Part shown: in pieces, positions 26,625-41,301 of the stretch
How the letters are laid out: each line of letters starts with the position of its first letter
Numbering within the stretch: the first letter of the stretch is position 1
From: Inia geoffrensis
Lineage: Eukaryota > Chordata > Mammalia > Artiodactyla > Iniidae
Length of the DNA: 64,000 nt
NCBI GenBank assembly: GCA_036417435.1
Contig: CM070909.1
Span: 11,626,597-11,690,596 of the forward strand
Direction: 5' to 3'
Translations under genes and position numbers: made by a program
The notes under the pieces: model-generated
The model's database searches: none
What the model was told of the DNA's origin: nothing
The model's input: only the letters and a program-made list of their open reading frames with translations

Positions 26625-27764
26625 GAGACACAGAATGTCCAAAGCAGTAAAAGGGAAACCACAGAAACAATGAAAGTGAAAACCCCTCGGCAGATGGTGT
26701 TAAGACAACACTCAGTTTGCATTTTAGCTCCAGGAAGTCTTAGAGGTGAGGGACTGCCAATCTATTGCTCACCTTCCGGTGGGCAGAAGTTCCTTCCATC
26801 AAACTGCAAAAGACAACCACATCGGTGTGTTTAATTATTAAATTGTGTTCAGATGATTCGCTCTAGAGAATCACGTTGCCGATCCAGATGCATCCGAAAG
26901 GTGTCATGAAGCCTCTTGGTGGTAAAAATGACTGTAACCCTGTCAGGAAACATGGAGAAGCCGTTACACCTTTGTTCCTCCTGGTAGACTGGCATTTTGT
27001 GTGATAATATTCGGCCTTGCCGGATGGGTTCTACTTGCAAGAGCTTGTGGGAAATTAAAATGCATCTGCCATTTGACAGTAAGACAAAAAACTGGACAAT
27101 TAAACCGCATCTCAGTTCTCTATTTTTCCACCTGGACTAAAAACGATGTAAGACAAGGAGGTGGCGGAGAGGGAGAAAGACACTGCCTACTTCGCCGCTT
27201 TGCCTACAGCCGTCCTCTTACGAGTGCCTTAAAAATGAGCTCGATTATTCTCGGCGTGCGATGGTGTGTGGCACTCACCTCTCAAGGCGCTTCCTGATGC
27301 TGGGACTGGGCCCCTTGCTGTCTCCCTGCTCCACGGCGCCCCCTTCTGGCGACCAGGAAGGCAGCGGCAGGCAGGGGTGGTAACAGAATCCCTGGTCAGC
27401 TTCTCTTAGCAGCGTAGGGTTCAAACTCCAGGAGTCGTCCTTCTGAGAAGGACGCCACGGGTCCTTTTCTGAAACAGAAGCAACCACACGTCACATTAAT
27501 TTTTAGACGCAGATCAATCGGGGGGCAAAAAGGATACAGTAAGGGGTACTGAAGATGTACGGTCATTTTAAGTTTCCTGGTAGTTCCTTACAAGATTAAG
27601 CCTCCTGGAAAATGCCACCTTTTATGCCAGTTCCTTCTGCCGTTCAGCGAGAAAGCTGGATTGCACGAAGGACACACTCAGAGTTAAAGCCTGCTTGGAA
27701 AAGTCCTCGACCAATAGTTACCCGTTAACCCTCTTCTCTGAGAGTAGACGTCTCGGCGCAGGAC

Positions 27765-27990
27765 GTGTGGCGCAGCACGGGCTCCAGACTCCGACATGTG
27801 TCACTCACGAGCTGTGCCTTTGAGCCAATGACCAAACCCGCTAAGCCCCAGCTTCCTTGGCCATAAAATAGGAAAAGCAACAGCGCTGGCCTCATCAGGT
27901 GCCCGAAGGGTCAGAGGCAAGCCGGCTGGTAGAACACACAGCCCGGTGCCTGCAAATAGCCTCCAGTAATCGCTGTTGTTATTGTTTTCC
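27765..27990 (+). mobile_element. MIR-like SINE fragment
   Basis: 'agcacgggctccagactccg', 'cgagctgtgcctttgagcca' and 'ggccataaaataggaaaagc' follow sense MIR order. A separate antisense MIR-like piece ('ttcataaaggaggaaacgga') follows at 28000-28120. Confidence 0.6.
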
Positions 27991-29339
27991 TTACTTCACT
28001 CACATCATCACTCGTACAGTAATCCTGGAGAGAGTCGACGTTGTTATTCCCCTTTCATAAAGGAGGAAACGGAACCTCAGGGAGATTTAAGAAACTTGCC
28101 CAAGGTGACCTGACACGTTTCCTGTTGTAAATATGTGCCAGAGGAGGGTGTGTTGCATTCTCTGGGAGGTGAATGTTTGGCTCGCTCTGAAATAGTCCAG
28201 GTTGCGATTGGACATTCCCCACCCAGCTGTGCCAGGCCTCACCCAACATAAGGAAGCAAGGAACTCGGCACCTTGTGGTGCAGGAGCCCCAGAGTTCAAA
28301 TCCCAGTGACCTCGGGTATGAGAGGATTAGAAAGGATGCAGTGTGTAAAGTGAGGATTAGAAATAATGCTTGCAAAGTGCGGAACACATACACAGTGTTC
28401 AACAAAATTAATCGTTTACGATCAGCCATGCTGGCTAGGGCTCATCAAAGCTCCCAGAAGCAACAGTGCACACCTGGGGGTCGAGGCCGGTCCTGCATCA
28501 ACTAGACTTAGAAAGTCCACATCTGCTCCCATCCACCTATCAAGGCTGTGCTAGGGGCCAAGCCACGCCCGGTTCTGGCACTAATCCAGAAAGCACTAGA
28601 ACAGGGCAAAGGTGTGCAGCCTGCACCTTCTCCCTCAATTTGCCAATCCACAGCCAGAAGTCGAGGCCTAGCCCAGCGCCTGGCCTGTACAAAGAAAGAT
28701 CCGTTCGTTGCCTGACCAAGTGATCCAACATCAGTTCTGCACATGGAGAAAGGGATTTTCTGCACTGGGTTCCTTTCTACACTGATTCCATTATAAGAAA
28801 ACAATTTTTAAAACCTCCAGAGTAGCTATAACGGGACTATCTATATTCTTTCTAGAGACCATGCTGGCCATGCTTCCCACGGTCACAGGCCCCAAACCAC
28901 AGGGGTCTTCTTTTCCCACAGCTCTTCACGCGTCGTGCTGCTTTTTCTGCCATTTTTCAGCCGACCTCAATCGTCACGTCTTTATCCGTTGAGCATCACC
29001 CTCCAAAGTAACCTTTAGCGCCCCACCGTTGACACCACGTTGCTCTCTCTGAACACGAGCACACTCTCTGCCCTTTTACCTGCCAGCCTGTCTGCAGCCC
29101 CTTTTCAGAACCAATTCATTTGCAGTTGGAGCTTGTTCTGTCCCTTCTGTGGGCTCTGCTCAAGTCCAGGTCATTGGTCATGACCGTGGACCAGTCCCTT
29201 CCTCTCTCCGGGTCTCTGTGTCCTCATCTGAGCGGGGAAGTTCTGGGCCCGGACGGTCCTGAAGGCCTCCACAGGTCAAAGGTCGCCATCTCACAGGTCT
29301 CTCCGTACCTTGCTCTCCTCCCTATAACACGAGGATGTG

Positions 29340-29460
29340 TTTTTGTTTCAGTTTTGGCCGAGTGGCTTGCGGGATCTTACTTCCCCGACCAGGGATCAAA
29401 CCCAGGCCCCTCAGCAGTGCAAGTGCGGCATCCTAACCCCTGGACCTCCGGGGAATTCCC
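29340..29460 (-). mobile_element. CHR-type SINE (CHR-1-like), antisense
   Basis: 'gttttggccgagtggcttgc', inverted B box 'gggatcaaacccagg' and 'taacccctggacctccgggg'. It is more diverged than most CHR copies here and its tail is reduced to a T-rich patch. It ends only about 130 bp before exon 6, so it sits just outside the splice-site region. Confidence 0.8.
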
Positions 29461-29587
29461 CAAACGAGGAAGTTAGACAATCCATCCGAAGTAGGCGAAA
29501 GCGGTCACTCGATTATTTTGATTCTTGCTCTTAGTACTTCAACAAGCAACCTTGTCAACAGTGTTTTCTTGCCCTTTTCCTCTGTAG

Positions 29588-29730
29588 ACTGTAGACTGCT
29601 TTGGGATTACGTCTATCAGTTGCTTTCTGACAGCCGGTACGAAAACTTCATCCGATGGGAGGACAAAGAATCCAAAATATTCCGGATAGTGGATCCCAAT
29701 GGACTGGCTCGACTGTGGGGAAACCATAAG
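29588..29730 (+). CDS. ETV6: ETV6 exon 6: first half of ETS domain
   Basis: This 143-nt exon encodes residues 337-384. It completes Asp337 and reads [14 protein letters not shown] onward to LARLWGNHK, ending in phase at Lys384. The acceptor is cctctgtag and the donor is aag/gtaaaa. It contains the start of the winged helix-turn-helix ETS domain, which binds GGAA-core DNA sites in the nucleus. Residues known to matter in human ETV6, Arg369 (KIFRIVD) and Trp380 (RLWGNH), are intact. The short phrase between the acceptor and a near-repeat (tgtagactgtagactg) gives a second AG 7 bases into the exon. The downstream AG would shift the frame, so the upstream one is chosen. Confidence 0.98.
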
Positions 29731-31764
<2,034 letters not shown>

Positions 31765-34111
31765 TAGCACTTCCTTTTTCTCCTTTCCTTCTTCTGGGAG
31801 GATATTGTTTTCTTCAAATAAGAGGGAGGAGGGAGACTGTTAAGATCTCTACCTGCCTATCTGATCCTCAAAGCCATCACCGCTACACATTGGATACCAG
31901 GTGGCGGTTTGTTAGAATTTAAAAAAAAATTTTTTTTTCCACTGATGTCTAACCTAGAGTAAAGCCCAAACTAAATAAACACAATCTGACTCACCTTTCA
32001 AATAATGCAGTGATCAAACAGTATTATCTGGCATTTATATCTATGGTAGTTAAAGGGAGCAATTAGAGGGACCAATGGCAAAGCAAGGAACTAAACAAAC
32101 CTAGGCCTCCAGGTTGCCAGGTGTTTGTCCTGGCCAGTTAGTGAATCATGAAGTAGATGTAATGAGTCTAATTTTTTTTTAATGAAATAGAACAGAATTG
32201 AATAGGACAGGATAGAGTTGAAAATATCAGACTGTGTCACATGAATTAAGAGTGACTGTTGATTCATGAAAACTGTGATTCGGGGTGGGGTGGGGGGATG
32301 TGTCATGATGTAAAATATATTTACGACAATGCATTGTAAAAGTCCGAAAGCTGCTGCAGTAGACATTCCTCTTTCCAGAATTCCTCCCAGCTAATGAGTT
32401 CCAGCCATTTAACCTACCCACATAGATTGTGATTCCCTAGGCAAGAGAGGAGAAACAATTAGAAGAGGAAAAAGAAGGGGTCTAACGGACCAATCAGGGG
32501 AGGCAGACATAGCCCTCTGACACCGGTGCTAATTGATGTGGTGAGACCAAGTGAAGCTTGGGAGAAGGTGGGACTGACAAACACGACCTCAGGTTTTGCG
32601 TTTTGGCAGGTGGGCCAGAGGAGGGTTACGGATTGGGCTAGAGATGTGGATTTGGGCGGAAAATGACACTGTGTATGAGCAGACGAGCTCACTGGGATAA
32701 GTACTTATTGGAAAGAACAGAGAACCTGGGCCTTAGCATTGGAAAGGCGTGGTAACGTAGGAGCCGTAAAGAACACAATTGCGATCTTCAGAAGAAACAG
32801 AGAAGGCTTTTCAAGAGCTGGAAACAGAGTAGAATAAAGTGGGGAAAAGAACCCTCCTTTCTCCGGCTCTGCTGACACATATTCTTTTCATCCCTCGCCC
32901 TAAGCTTAGTCCTTGGTTTCTGTTCTTCCCACTCTGTACTTTTCCCCTGGATGGATGGAGCCCGTCACACAGCTTCAGTTATCGCCCCCGTGAATGGGCT
33001 CTCAAGTCTCTACATGCAGCTCTCAAATCTCCCAGAAATTCCAAATCTCAATTTCCAAGAGCTTCCTCTAGGACACGTCCACTTAAATATCACATTAGTA
33101 TCTCAGACGTGAAATGTTCAAGACAGGAAATTCTTCCCATACTGGAAATCTACCCACCCCCAGAATGAATGTTACATCAGCAGTGGCATCACCATTGTTT
33201 AAGTAACCAACCTTGACACTAGAGTTATCTTTGACTCTTCTTACAACTGAGTCATCATTGTGCTGGACCGTCCATTGGCTCCTCAGCACCATTCCCACTC
33301 CAGTCTACGTTTCAGGGGCCAGGAGCCAGGGAACCACACTTCCCAAGATTTCTGACCAGCAAGCTCCAGGTTGGAATCTACCAGTGGCAAGTACTCTCAC
33401 GAGACCTGGAAGATGAAAGCACAGCAGAAGTATTATTATTGCTTCCCTGGCAGTGGAGGCTGATGTCTAGACCTCACGACTGATGCCTAGATTAATTCAG
33501 CAATCTCTGCCTCTGGTCCATTCTCCTGCCTCCCAGATTCGTAATACACACTGCCAGCTGCCCTCCAACCCTACCTAGTAGGGTTCCCTGTGCCAGAAAT
33601 GTGCATCACTTTAACTTTTGCTTTTTTAACATATATACCCCCCAGGTCTACCTCAAGTCTACTGCCCTTTACGAGACCTTCTTCAACTGCTCAGACACGC
33701 ACAGATACCTTCTTCCATCATCTGTTGGGTTTCCTTGGCCCTAAACCACATCGTGATTCACATTTTTAATAGCTGTATATATGAAGCCCTTCTCCCCAAC
33801 AAGTAGGTCATGAGCTCCTAGAAGGTAGAGGGTTATATTTTATATATATATAGTTCTGTTTTATACCCTATGGAGGCTTTTGATAAATGTTTCTGGGCAA
33901 GCCCGGTGTAGAATATCAGAAACTTAATATGGAAAAGCCGTCAGAAGAGGATAGGGGTAGTTCGGAGGGCCAAATATAGCACACGTGTGGACTCGGCCTG
34001 GAAGGGATTATTAGTGACTTCAGATGTTGAGGGAGAAGTGTTAGCTCCCTGATAAAAATGGAGGACAGGTTGCAGATTCTACGGAACAGACTGCTTGGAA
34101 AAAATCAGCAA

Positions 34112-34318
34112 CAGGGAATTCCCTGGTGGCGCAGTGGTTGAGCGTCCGCCTGCCGATGCGGGGGACGCGGGTTCGCGCCCCGGTCGGGGAAGATCCCACA
34201 TGCCGCGGAGCGGCCGGGCCCGTGAGCCATGGCCGCTGAGCCTGCGCGTCCGGAGCCTGTGCTGCGCAACGGGAGAGGCCACGACAGTGAGAGGCCCGCG
34301 GACCGCAAAAAAAAAAAA
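34112..34318 (+). mobile_element. Short CpG-rich cetacean CHR SINE
   Basis: Starts gggaattccctggtggcgca, with B box 'gggttcgcgcccc', 'gagccatggccgctgagcct' and 'gagaggcccgcggaccgc' before an A tail. The flanks share aaaaaatcagcaa (34099-34111 and again ending at 34329). CpGs are unusually well preserved, which points to a recent insertion or local protection from methylation decay. Confidence 0.9.
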
Positions 34319-34814
34319 AAAATCAGCAATCATGGGCCGAAAAGTAGTCGTTAGGTGGAAGGTTCACAGGCTTCCAAGAGTATTGCAACAAGATAAAAGG
34401 AAAGAAGAGTGCTATTTGTGAGGAGGGATTAGTCATTTTTGAGGAAATGAATGTCGGAAGCCAGACTCGCCCCAAAATGAAGGCTTCTCGGTATAAAACC
34501 CAGCGTGTAATCAAGTGAAGTGTTAGACTGGAGGGACTCTTGAAGATTTCGGTATGGATGATGAGACAGAGCCCAGACGGTGAGTAGGGCTCAGATAGTG
34601 GAAGGAGTCAAGAGGCTTCCAAATAAGGGCAAAGCTAATGGTTTGGAGGATGGCATGAGCTGTGATTTACATAAAAAGAACTGGCGAGCCTGGAGTGAAG
34701 GGTTCATGCTCGTAAACAGTGGAAAACAAGAGTTTCTGGGTTGAGATGACAGAGGGGCCCGAGGGGCAGGCCCAAAGAGTGGATCCTTGACCTGTTAAGT
34801 GGTCGTCACAGGAT

Positions 34815-34938
34815 TTTTTTTTTTTTTTTTGGCCATGCCACAAGGCATGTGGGATCTTAGTTCCCCAACCAGGGATCAAACCCACGCGCCCTGCATTGGA
34901 AGTGCAGAGTCTTAACCACTGGACCGCCAGGGAAGTCC
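34815..34938 (-). mobile_element. CHR-type SINE (CHR-1-like), antisense
   Basis: An 18-base T run, 'ggccatgccacaaggcatgt', inverted B box 'gggatcaaacccacg' and terminal 'gaccgccagggaagtcc'. An imperfect duplication (tcgtcacaggatttt / tcatcataggctttt) flanks it. Confidence 0.85.
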
Positions 34939-35706
34939 CTCATCATAGGCTTTTGAACGTGAAGTGATGAGAGAAAATGTATGTTTTAAGACAGGTCACG
35001 TGGTACCGAGCAGAGGAAGGGAACAGTGTGTAGGCTGTGGAAAGGGTCCTCCCGCCATCAGGACAGAACGTTTGCAGCCAGGCACCCTTCCTGAACCATG
35101 TAAATCATGGTCAAGACATGGCACCGATGTAATTTCCAAATGACCCCAGCGACCAAGAAGATGAGGCTTGCGGTTTGCACCTAGCTGCAAAGGAAGACGG
35201 AATAAAGGGGATGAAGGGCTAGCATTTGGGGTGGGGCAGTGATAACATTGAGAAAGCTTCTTTCTTTTGGCCTTTCTAACTTCCAGAAACTCCACTATCT
35301 TGTCCTATTCCCCAGATTTCCCACCTAGCAGTTAATTGTATCCTTCGCATTCGATTCAAGTTTTGAATACCATTCCTTGGGCTCACAGTCTAGGATGGAA
35401 ATGGATATGGAGCGCTCACGGGTCTTTGTAAAATCTAACCCTCTGAAAATCAGAGATGCAGATACCTGTGCTGTCCCAGGGCTCCCTCGCATGGTCACGC
35501 AGGAATGCATCACATGGCTCCATCGTCTTCACAGTCATCCTAGACTTTTGTTTACCATTGTTTTGCCAACTTTCAGGCAGTCGGAGGAAAGGGTAACTTT
35601 TTCTAATTTGGGCTAAGTTAGCATTATGACCAGGTTCAGTAACTCTCCAGCTCTGTGAAGGCGATGGGAACTCTCTTTTTAGAGTTCAAGGTAAAGACAA
35701 CTTTAG

Positions 35707-35853
<147 letters not shown>

Positions 35854-38800
35854 AGGAACCAGCCCCCGGCTCAGCGGGCCGAGAGCCAAGGGCACCCTGC
35901 CCGCCAGGATGGCTGGGGCGTGACGGAGCGGAAGGGAAGAGACCCGGACGTGGCAGTGACACTTCTCTCGCCCAGCGTGAGGGACCCTGGAGCACCTTAG
36001 ACAAACCACTCAGCAAAGGCGGCGCTGGAATTCTGGCCAAGGGCACCAGCCTGGGACTCATGTTCATGGTTCCTTCTCGTTTGGAATCTCTTTCTGTAAT
36101 TCCTCCCCCACCCCGTTCCACCTGTTGTTAAGTTTCATGGTGTTTTTGGTTTTGTTCTTTTTTAAGACCATGCAGTTTGACTTTTCATCATTCATATAGG
36201 GGAAGACATCGAGGTTGTTTTCCTATGGAAATATATATCTATTATATATATATATATTTTTTGCAAATCTCACAAAGTGCGGAAGCGCAACTGGTCAGGA
36301 GAGAGAACGCTTACAAAAGGGTTCAGGTTCTCTTGATCCTGCCACGTGGATCAGGTTTGTTCCTGTTGCTGTTGGGTCTTGGCTGGGGAAAAAAAAAGAA
36401 AAAAAAGAAAAAAAAAAAAAAGATGCTTTTAAAAACGATAAATTGAAAAGGAGAGCTCTCTTCCTCTCTCTCTGGCTCTCTTTCCTTCCCTGCCCCGTCC
36501 CGTCCTCCCTCCTCGCCTAGTTGTTGAACTTCAGATGACTTTCAGCAGAGTTCAGCCTCCTTGGAGAGTCTTGGGAATTGTTGGCACCTACACGGAATCA
36601 GTGGTCTGGGTGCTTTGTAGCCGGCACCACAAAAAGCAAACCCACATCCCAGCATTTGGCTACCTATCGGAGGGAGGCCAGAAACATCACGGAGGCTGCT
36701 GCCTTCCAGAAAGATGAATGCTAGTCCGGCAGGCTTCCCCTGACACAGGCGTGAGAACCGTGGGGCCTGGTGGTTCCACGGAGCGTAAGGTAAGCCTGGA
36801 AGGCTGTCCAGGTTATTTGGAAGCCCCAGCAACTTGGGATTAGTTTGCAAGTGCTGCGAAGTGGGGGGAAAAAAAGAAACACACAGGCCTGATGGTCCAG
36901 GTGATAGATCTTCTGCAGTGGGGTATGAATTATTCCAAAGTAGGTTATGGAGGGTCATCTCTGCTCCATCCCAAAGGCCATCGTGCAGTCAGTTTCATAC
37001 CCTCACCTAAATTTTTTTCAATTCCCAGCCTTTTTTTTTTTTTTTTTTTTAAGTTTCCTGGTCCCCACAGGACACAGGGCATTTGAGGGGGAGGACCCTG
37101 GAGTGTGTCGTCTCAGTTGTTACTGGTGTTTGCCACACCTGGGCAGACGGGAAATTCCTCAGACACCTTACTTTACCCTCTTCTTTCCTAGCTGTGTTTC
37201 AGAATGGACCCATGTGTGGCTCTTTTTCACCTCAAAATAAGGTCAGTAGTATCTTATAAAATGAGGAAGGTGCCACCCCTTAGTACTTTTGATGATAACA
37301 TATTTTTCGAAAGCTGTTGCGGTTTTGCGGGGGAGGGGTTTCCTTTTCAATAGCCATCTAAATCAACTCTTTCAATACAGGCTCGGAATCCAATATTAGG
37401 AGTACAGTCTTTTTTTACTCACGAAGATTAGACCTCCCTTACAAAGCACCCCGTCCTCGTTTACTCTCCGCTTCCTCTGCTCAGTTGGGTGAGCATCTCA
37501 CGGCCCCCCGGCCCTTCCAGGTGAAGCCACCAGATGCCCAGGCACGTCCTCAGGCCATTTCTGAGTGAGTCAGGCAGGCAGGGGTTGCGGTCACACGGGC
37601 CGGAGGAATTCTCCACCCCTCCCCCAGCCCCAGCCTCACTGACGAGGACAGCCTGCGGGGAGGGAGGGACAAATAGGCTGACTATCGCTCAAGGACACTG
37701 GAAATGCTCCCGCCTCTCATCCGACCACAGATAGATGCGCAGGGGTGGCCAGCCTCCACCCACCCTCACACACTCCCCTCACTCTACCTTCCAGAAGGTG
37801 GGGTTTGCGGTGAGGTCAGGGACCTTCTATGTGTCCCCTGATGAAGGGTTTGGGTTCAGTCTGCTCGAACGGGGATGAAATCCAGCTGGATCCCAGCATA
37901 CTACAGATGTCTTTCAAGAGCGTTCTAGAGCACGCAGTGATGATCTTCCAGCCTCCGAGATGACCGATGTTGGCTCTCAAATGGAGAGATTAAGCCAAAT
38001 ACCTGGTGTATTGTGAAGCCATTGAGTGGCCGGGCTGGAGAGAAAGGGTGGATCTTTACTGAGGCTCTCTTTGTCTGACAGAAAACCAGAGACCCTGGCA
38101 CCATGTCGCTCTTCCCTAAGATTAGAGCATCTCATTCCGTTCACCCAGGTTTAAGGACTCGGGCTCTTATTGTCCAAAGAATCTTACAGTTGAATTATGG
38201 AGGGGAAATTCCCCTTTGCCCCCAGGATTTCTGTATTTAAAGCAATATCCTGTAAGAGTCTGTCAGACTTAGGCTGACACCTTCAGCCACTTGAAGAAAC
38301 AGAAGGTGGCAATTCCAATGTAGTCTTCACTGTCCATCCAGATATCACCGTTATTGGTTTTCTGTTCACTCCCTTAATGGCAAAGTTTCTTCTCATTGGT
38401 TCTTTGAGAGAATACCTGAGTGATGCTGATACCAGGGATACAGCATGTACACACTGCAGACCTGAAAGATTTCAGGTTCAACTTAGGCAACTTTGACGGA
38501 GCACCTGCTAGACACCCCGAGAGATTCCCAATAATCGGGCACAATCCTTGCCCTCCGAGAGCGTATCTCCTACCTGCAGAATCTATCTAGCATGAAATTT
38601 CTCACTTCAACACTAAGCACTAGGGGGGACGAAAATTTCACCTGGGACCGAACCAGAAGTACGTCCATGATCTGAATAGTTGGCCTTTCCCTGCTGCCAT
38701 CGTGGGAGGTCTTGGCTTTTGCAAAATGAGAAACTGGGAAAGGAGAACTCCGAAGAATGCTGCAGGGGAGCAAACTTGCCTCCAGCTGGGTCCGAGGCAG

Positions 38801-39922
38801 ACAGTCTCGCTTGTACCTTGAAATTCTCTAGCGTCTACTCTTCCCGGCACCTTGAGGTAACCAGGGTGCTTCCTCTCCATCAGAAGACAGCAGTGGCAAC
38901 TGGCTGGACGGGCTACGTGGAACTAATGCTATCTCTAAGATCTTTCTGTCCCGAGGCAACTTTGTCTTGCCTAAGGTAGCACCACCCACCGATGTTCTAC
39001 ATCCCTTGGGGGGCGGGGGGTATCCCCACAGGAAAAGAGGAGTAACAACTGATGGGTTTTTTCTCTTTTCAGCAGTATGTTTGGAACCCCCCTGCTCCAT
39101 CATCTTCTTACACTGATACCTTGGTCCAAGTGAGAATGTAGATTTAGCAGAAACTTAAATGGCTTTGACGGGATGTGCCTAAATGCCTAAGTAACCACAC
39201 CTCCTCTGCCATTCACTGCCTAGGATCCAACTCTGAATACGTGTCTGAAACATTAGCTCCCCTTTTGAAGGAGGGAAGTCTAAGTATCAGAGAGGTCCTG
39301 TGACTTGTCCTAGGAGCAGACGGCATGCCAGGGACAGAATGAGGATTGGGACCCAGCTTGGCCATACCCCGATCTGACCCATTCCCACCCAGGAAGCTGG
39401 AGATAAAAATTGGGGGAAATACACAAAGAACAAAAGGCAGTTTCTTTGCCCAAGCATTCGGTGCTAGTTAGTTTTCACCCACTCAGCCTGCCTCTCTTCT
39501 GAACAGTAATGAAGGGAGTGATCCAAGGAGCCGGGGGTGGGGTGGGAAGGGGGGTGACAATGGTCCCTGCCTGCCTAAAAACCACAGAAGACTAACCTGA
39601 TACCCTTTGGGCCCCATCTGCATCAACACTAAACAACGACAAACTCCCCGAATCTTTCATACATGCCAAGTGAACATTCTTGAAGATTTCTCTTTGTGAC
39701 TGCAACCACCTGCAAACGAGGACGAATCTAGAGGTTTTTTTTTTAATTTCTAATCTCTTGTTGTTTATGAGGTGTGGGGTTTATAAGGGACTGAATCAAA
39801 TGAATGTAACAAAAAAGAAAAACAAACAAAAAAAAGCCTTTTCTCAGGGCCAGTGAATTGCAAATAATTTTTAAAGAAAAGCCTATAATTGCATCATCTC
39901 AATAAATTTTTTATAAAAAAAA
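35854..39922 (+). other. ETV6: ETV6 3' untranslated region
   Basis: About 4.07 kb from the stop codon to the presumed cleavage site after AATAAA at 39901, in line with the long 3' UTR known for mammalian ETV6. Landmarks are a TA repeat (36239-36260), an A-rich tract with two G interruptions (36389-36421), a T20 tract (37031-37050), a G-quadruplex-type motif (39533-39554) and an A/C-rich stretch before the poly(A) signal. A possible antisense MIR relic lies near 39260-39360. Antisense open frames (for example 36542-36958) look like chance. The 3' limit is inferred from the signal, not from a transcript. Confidence 0.85.
39901..39906 (+). promoter_or_regulatory. ETV6: Polyadenylation signal AATAAA for ETV6
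   Basis: Canonical hexamer followed 12-25 bases later by an A-rich stretch and then a U/GU-rich element (gtctctgttttt at 39932-39943), the usual arrangement around a cleavage site. I expect cleavage near 39920. No other strong AATAAA was noticed in the 3' UTR. Confidence 0.8.
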
Positions 39923-40789
39923 AAATCCAAGTCTCTGTTTTTAATAATATGAAATGGAGTCAGACAGGCAGGGTGGTCCAATGAGGTAAATCCTGTCTCC
40001 ACTCAATTACGGTGTAAAGTGCAGTCATGGTTTTTCACTGGCAGGAAGCCTCTGTCACAGAGCAGTTTGCAGGCAATCTTTAGACAAGTGGCACCAGAAA
40101 GGTCAGAGCAAACATTTCAAATCTGAGCAGCTGCCGCAAGTGGAGAAATTTGCCAGCAGGAACCTCAGTCAGAGATGACTCGGGTCCCGCGCTGTGCCGA
40201 AGATTATCAGTTTGCTGTGGACTCACCTGACTCGAAGAGTTAAAGGACCCTAGGTCTTCCCACAATAGAACTGCTCCTCAGCTGTGCTGAAAGCATGGGT
40301 GTGCGCGTGTAGGTGATGAGGGCATGAATGTGACTACACCCAGGCCTATGGTGACCTGGAAGGTCATCCATCACACCGCTCAGAGCCAGCCCCGCACTCA
40401 GAATGTCTCAGCCACACTAGCCAGTGGAGTCACCTACCCACCAGTAGGCACTTATGATCCCAACATCAAGCATCCTGCAGTCGACCAGAACTATCTACCT
40501 GCCATCAGTGGTGGGTAGAAACTAAGAGAAGAATGGAAAAGGAAGCAATTTATTTTGCTTGTAAGCAACTCCGATACAGGTTTGGGAAGCAGAAGTTTGG
40601 AATGAGTGGTCTCCGAAGCTGTTGTGAGATTATTTCTATATTTAAGTTGTCCCAGGTATTCTGTCGCCCGTGACCTTAACTTACTGAAACCTGGCCCCAT
40701 ATTCTGTATCGTCAGAGCACAGTATCGAGTAATAGGGGTTTAGGTATTTCCTAAGGTGCTAATAATGCATCTGAAGCTACTATTTCTAT

Positions 40790-40945
40790 AACCAGCATCA
40801 GTATCCCCTGGGAATTGCTAGAAATGCAAATAAATGTTCCCGCCCCATCAACTGAATCAAAAACTTTGGGAGTGGGGCTTAGTAATCTCGTCTACCAAGC
40901 TCTCTGGGTGATTTGATGCATGCTAAAGTCTGGGAGCCACTGCTA
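40790..40945 (+). mobile_element. MER5-like hAT MITE fragment
   Basis: 'ctgggaattgctagaaatgc', 'tgggagtggggcttagtaat', and 'aaagtctgggagccactgct' resemble the MER5A family, with its right terminal repeat ending ...ccactg. The left end is missing or decayed. Confidence 0.5.
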
Positions 40946-41301
40946 GCATCGATTTGTTCATCACAGTATGAAAAAGAGTGTGTGGTGATATAAAGTAAAT
41001 CGATGACAACTAATTTGCATTAATGTTACTCATAATATGCTGCATTCTCCCTGATACTAGACATACTGTGGAAGGAGGCTAACTGGACAGAGTCGCATAA
41101 CAAAGTCCTCTTCTTGCCTCCTCCAAACCTTTTAAGCAGTCTGTCTGCTGTAAAGATGCAAACAGATAAAAAAATAAAGATGAGCTATTTTAAAGGTAAC
41201 TCTAACAGCTGACCTGCCCTCGTAAATAAGAGCACGGGAAATTCATTCCCTTCTATCCACTTATCTGCCTAACTAGCCTAACCGAAAAAGAAAAGGATCA
41301 T

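Noticed and set aside
36542..36958. 138-codon antisense frame in the ETV6 3' UTR
   Set aside because: Antisense to a long UTR with no promoter, signal peptide or domain seen.
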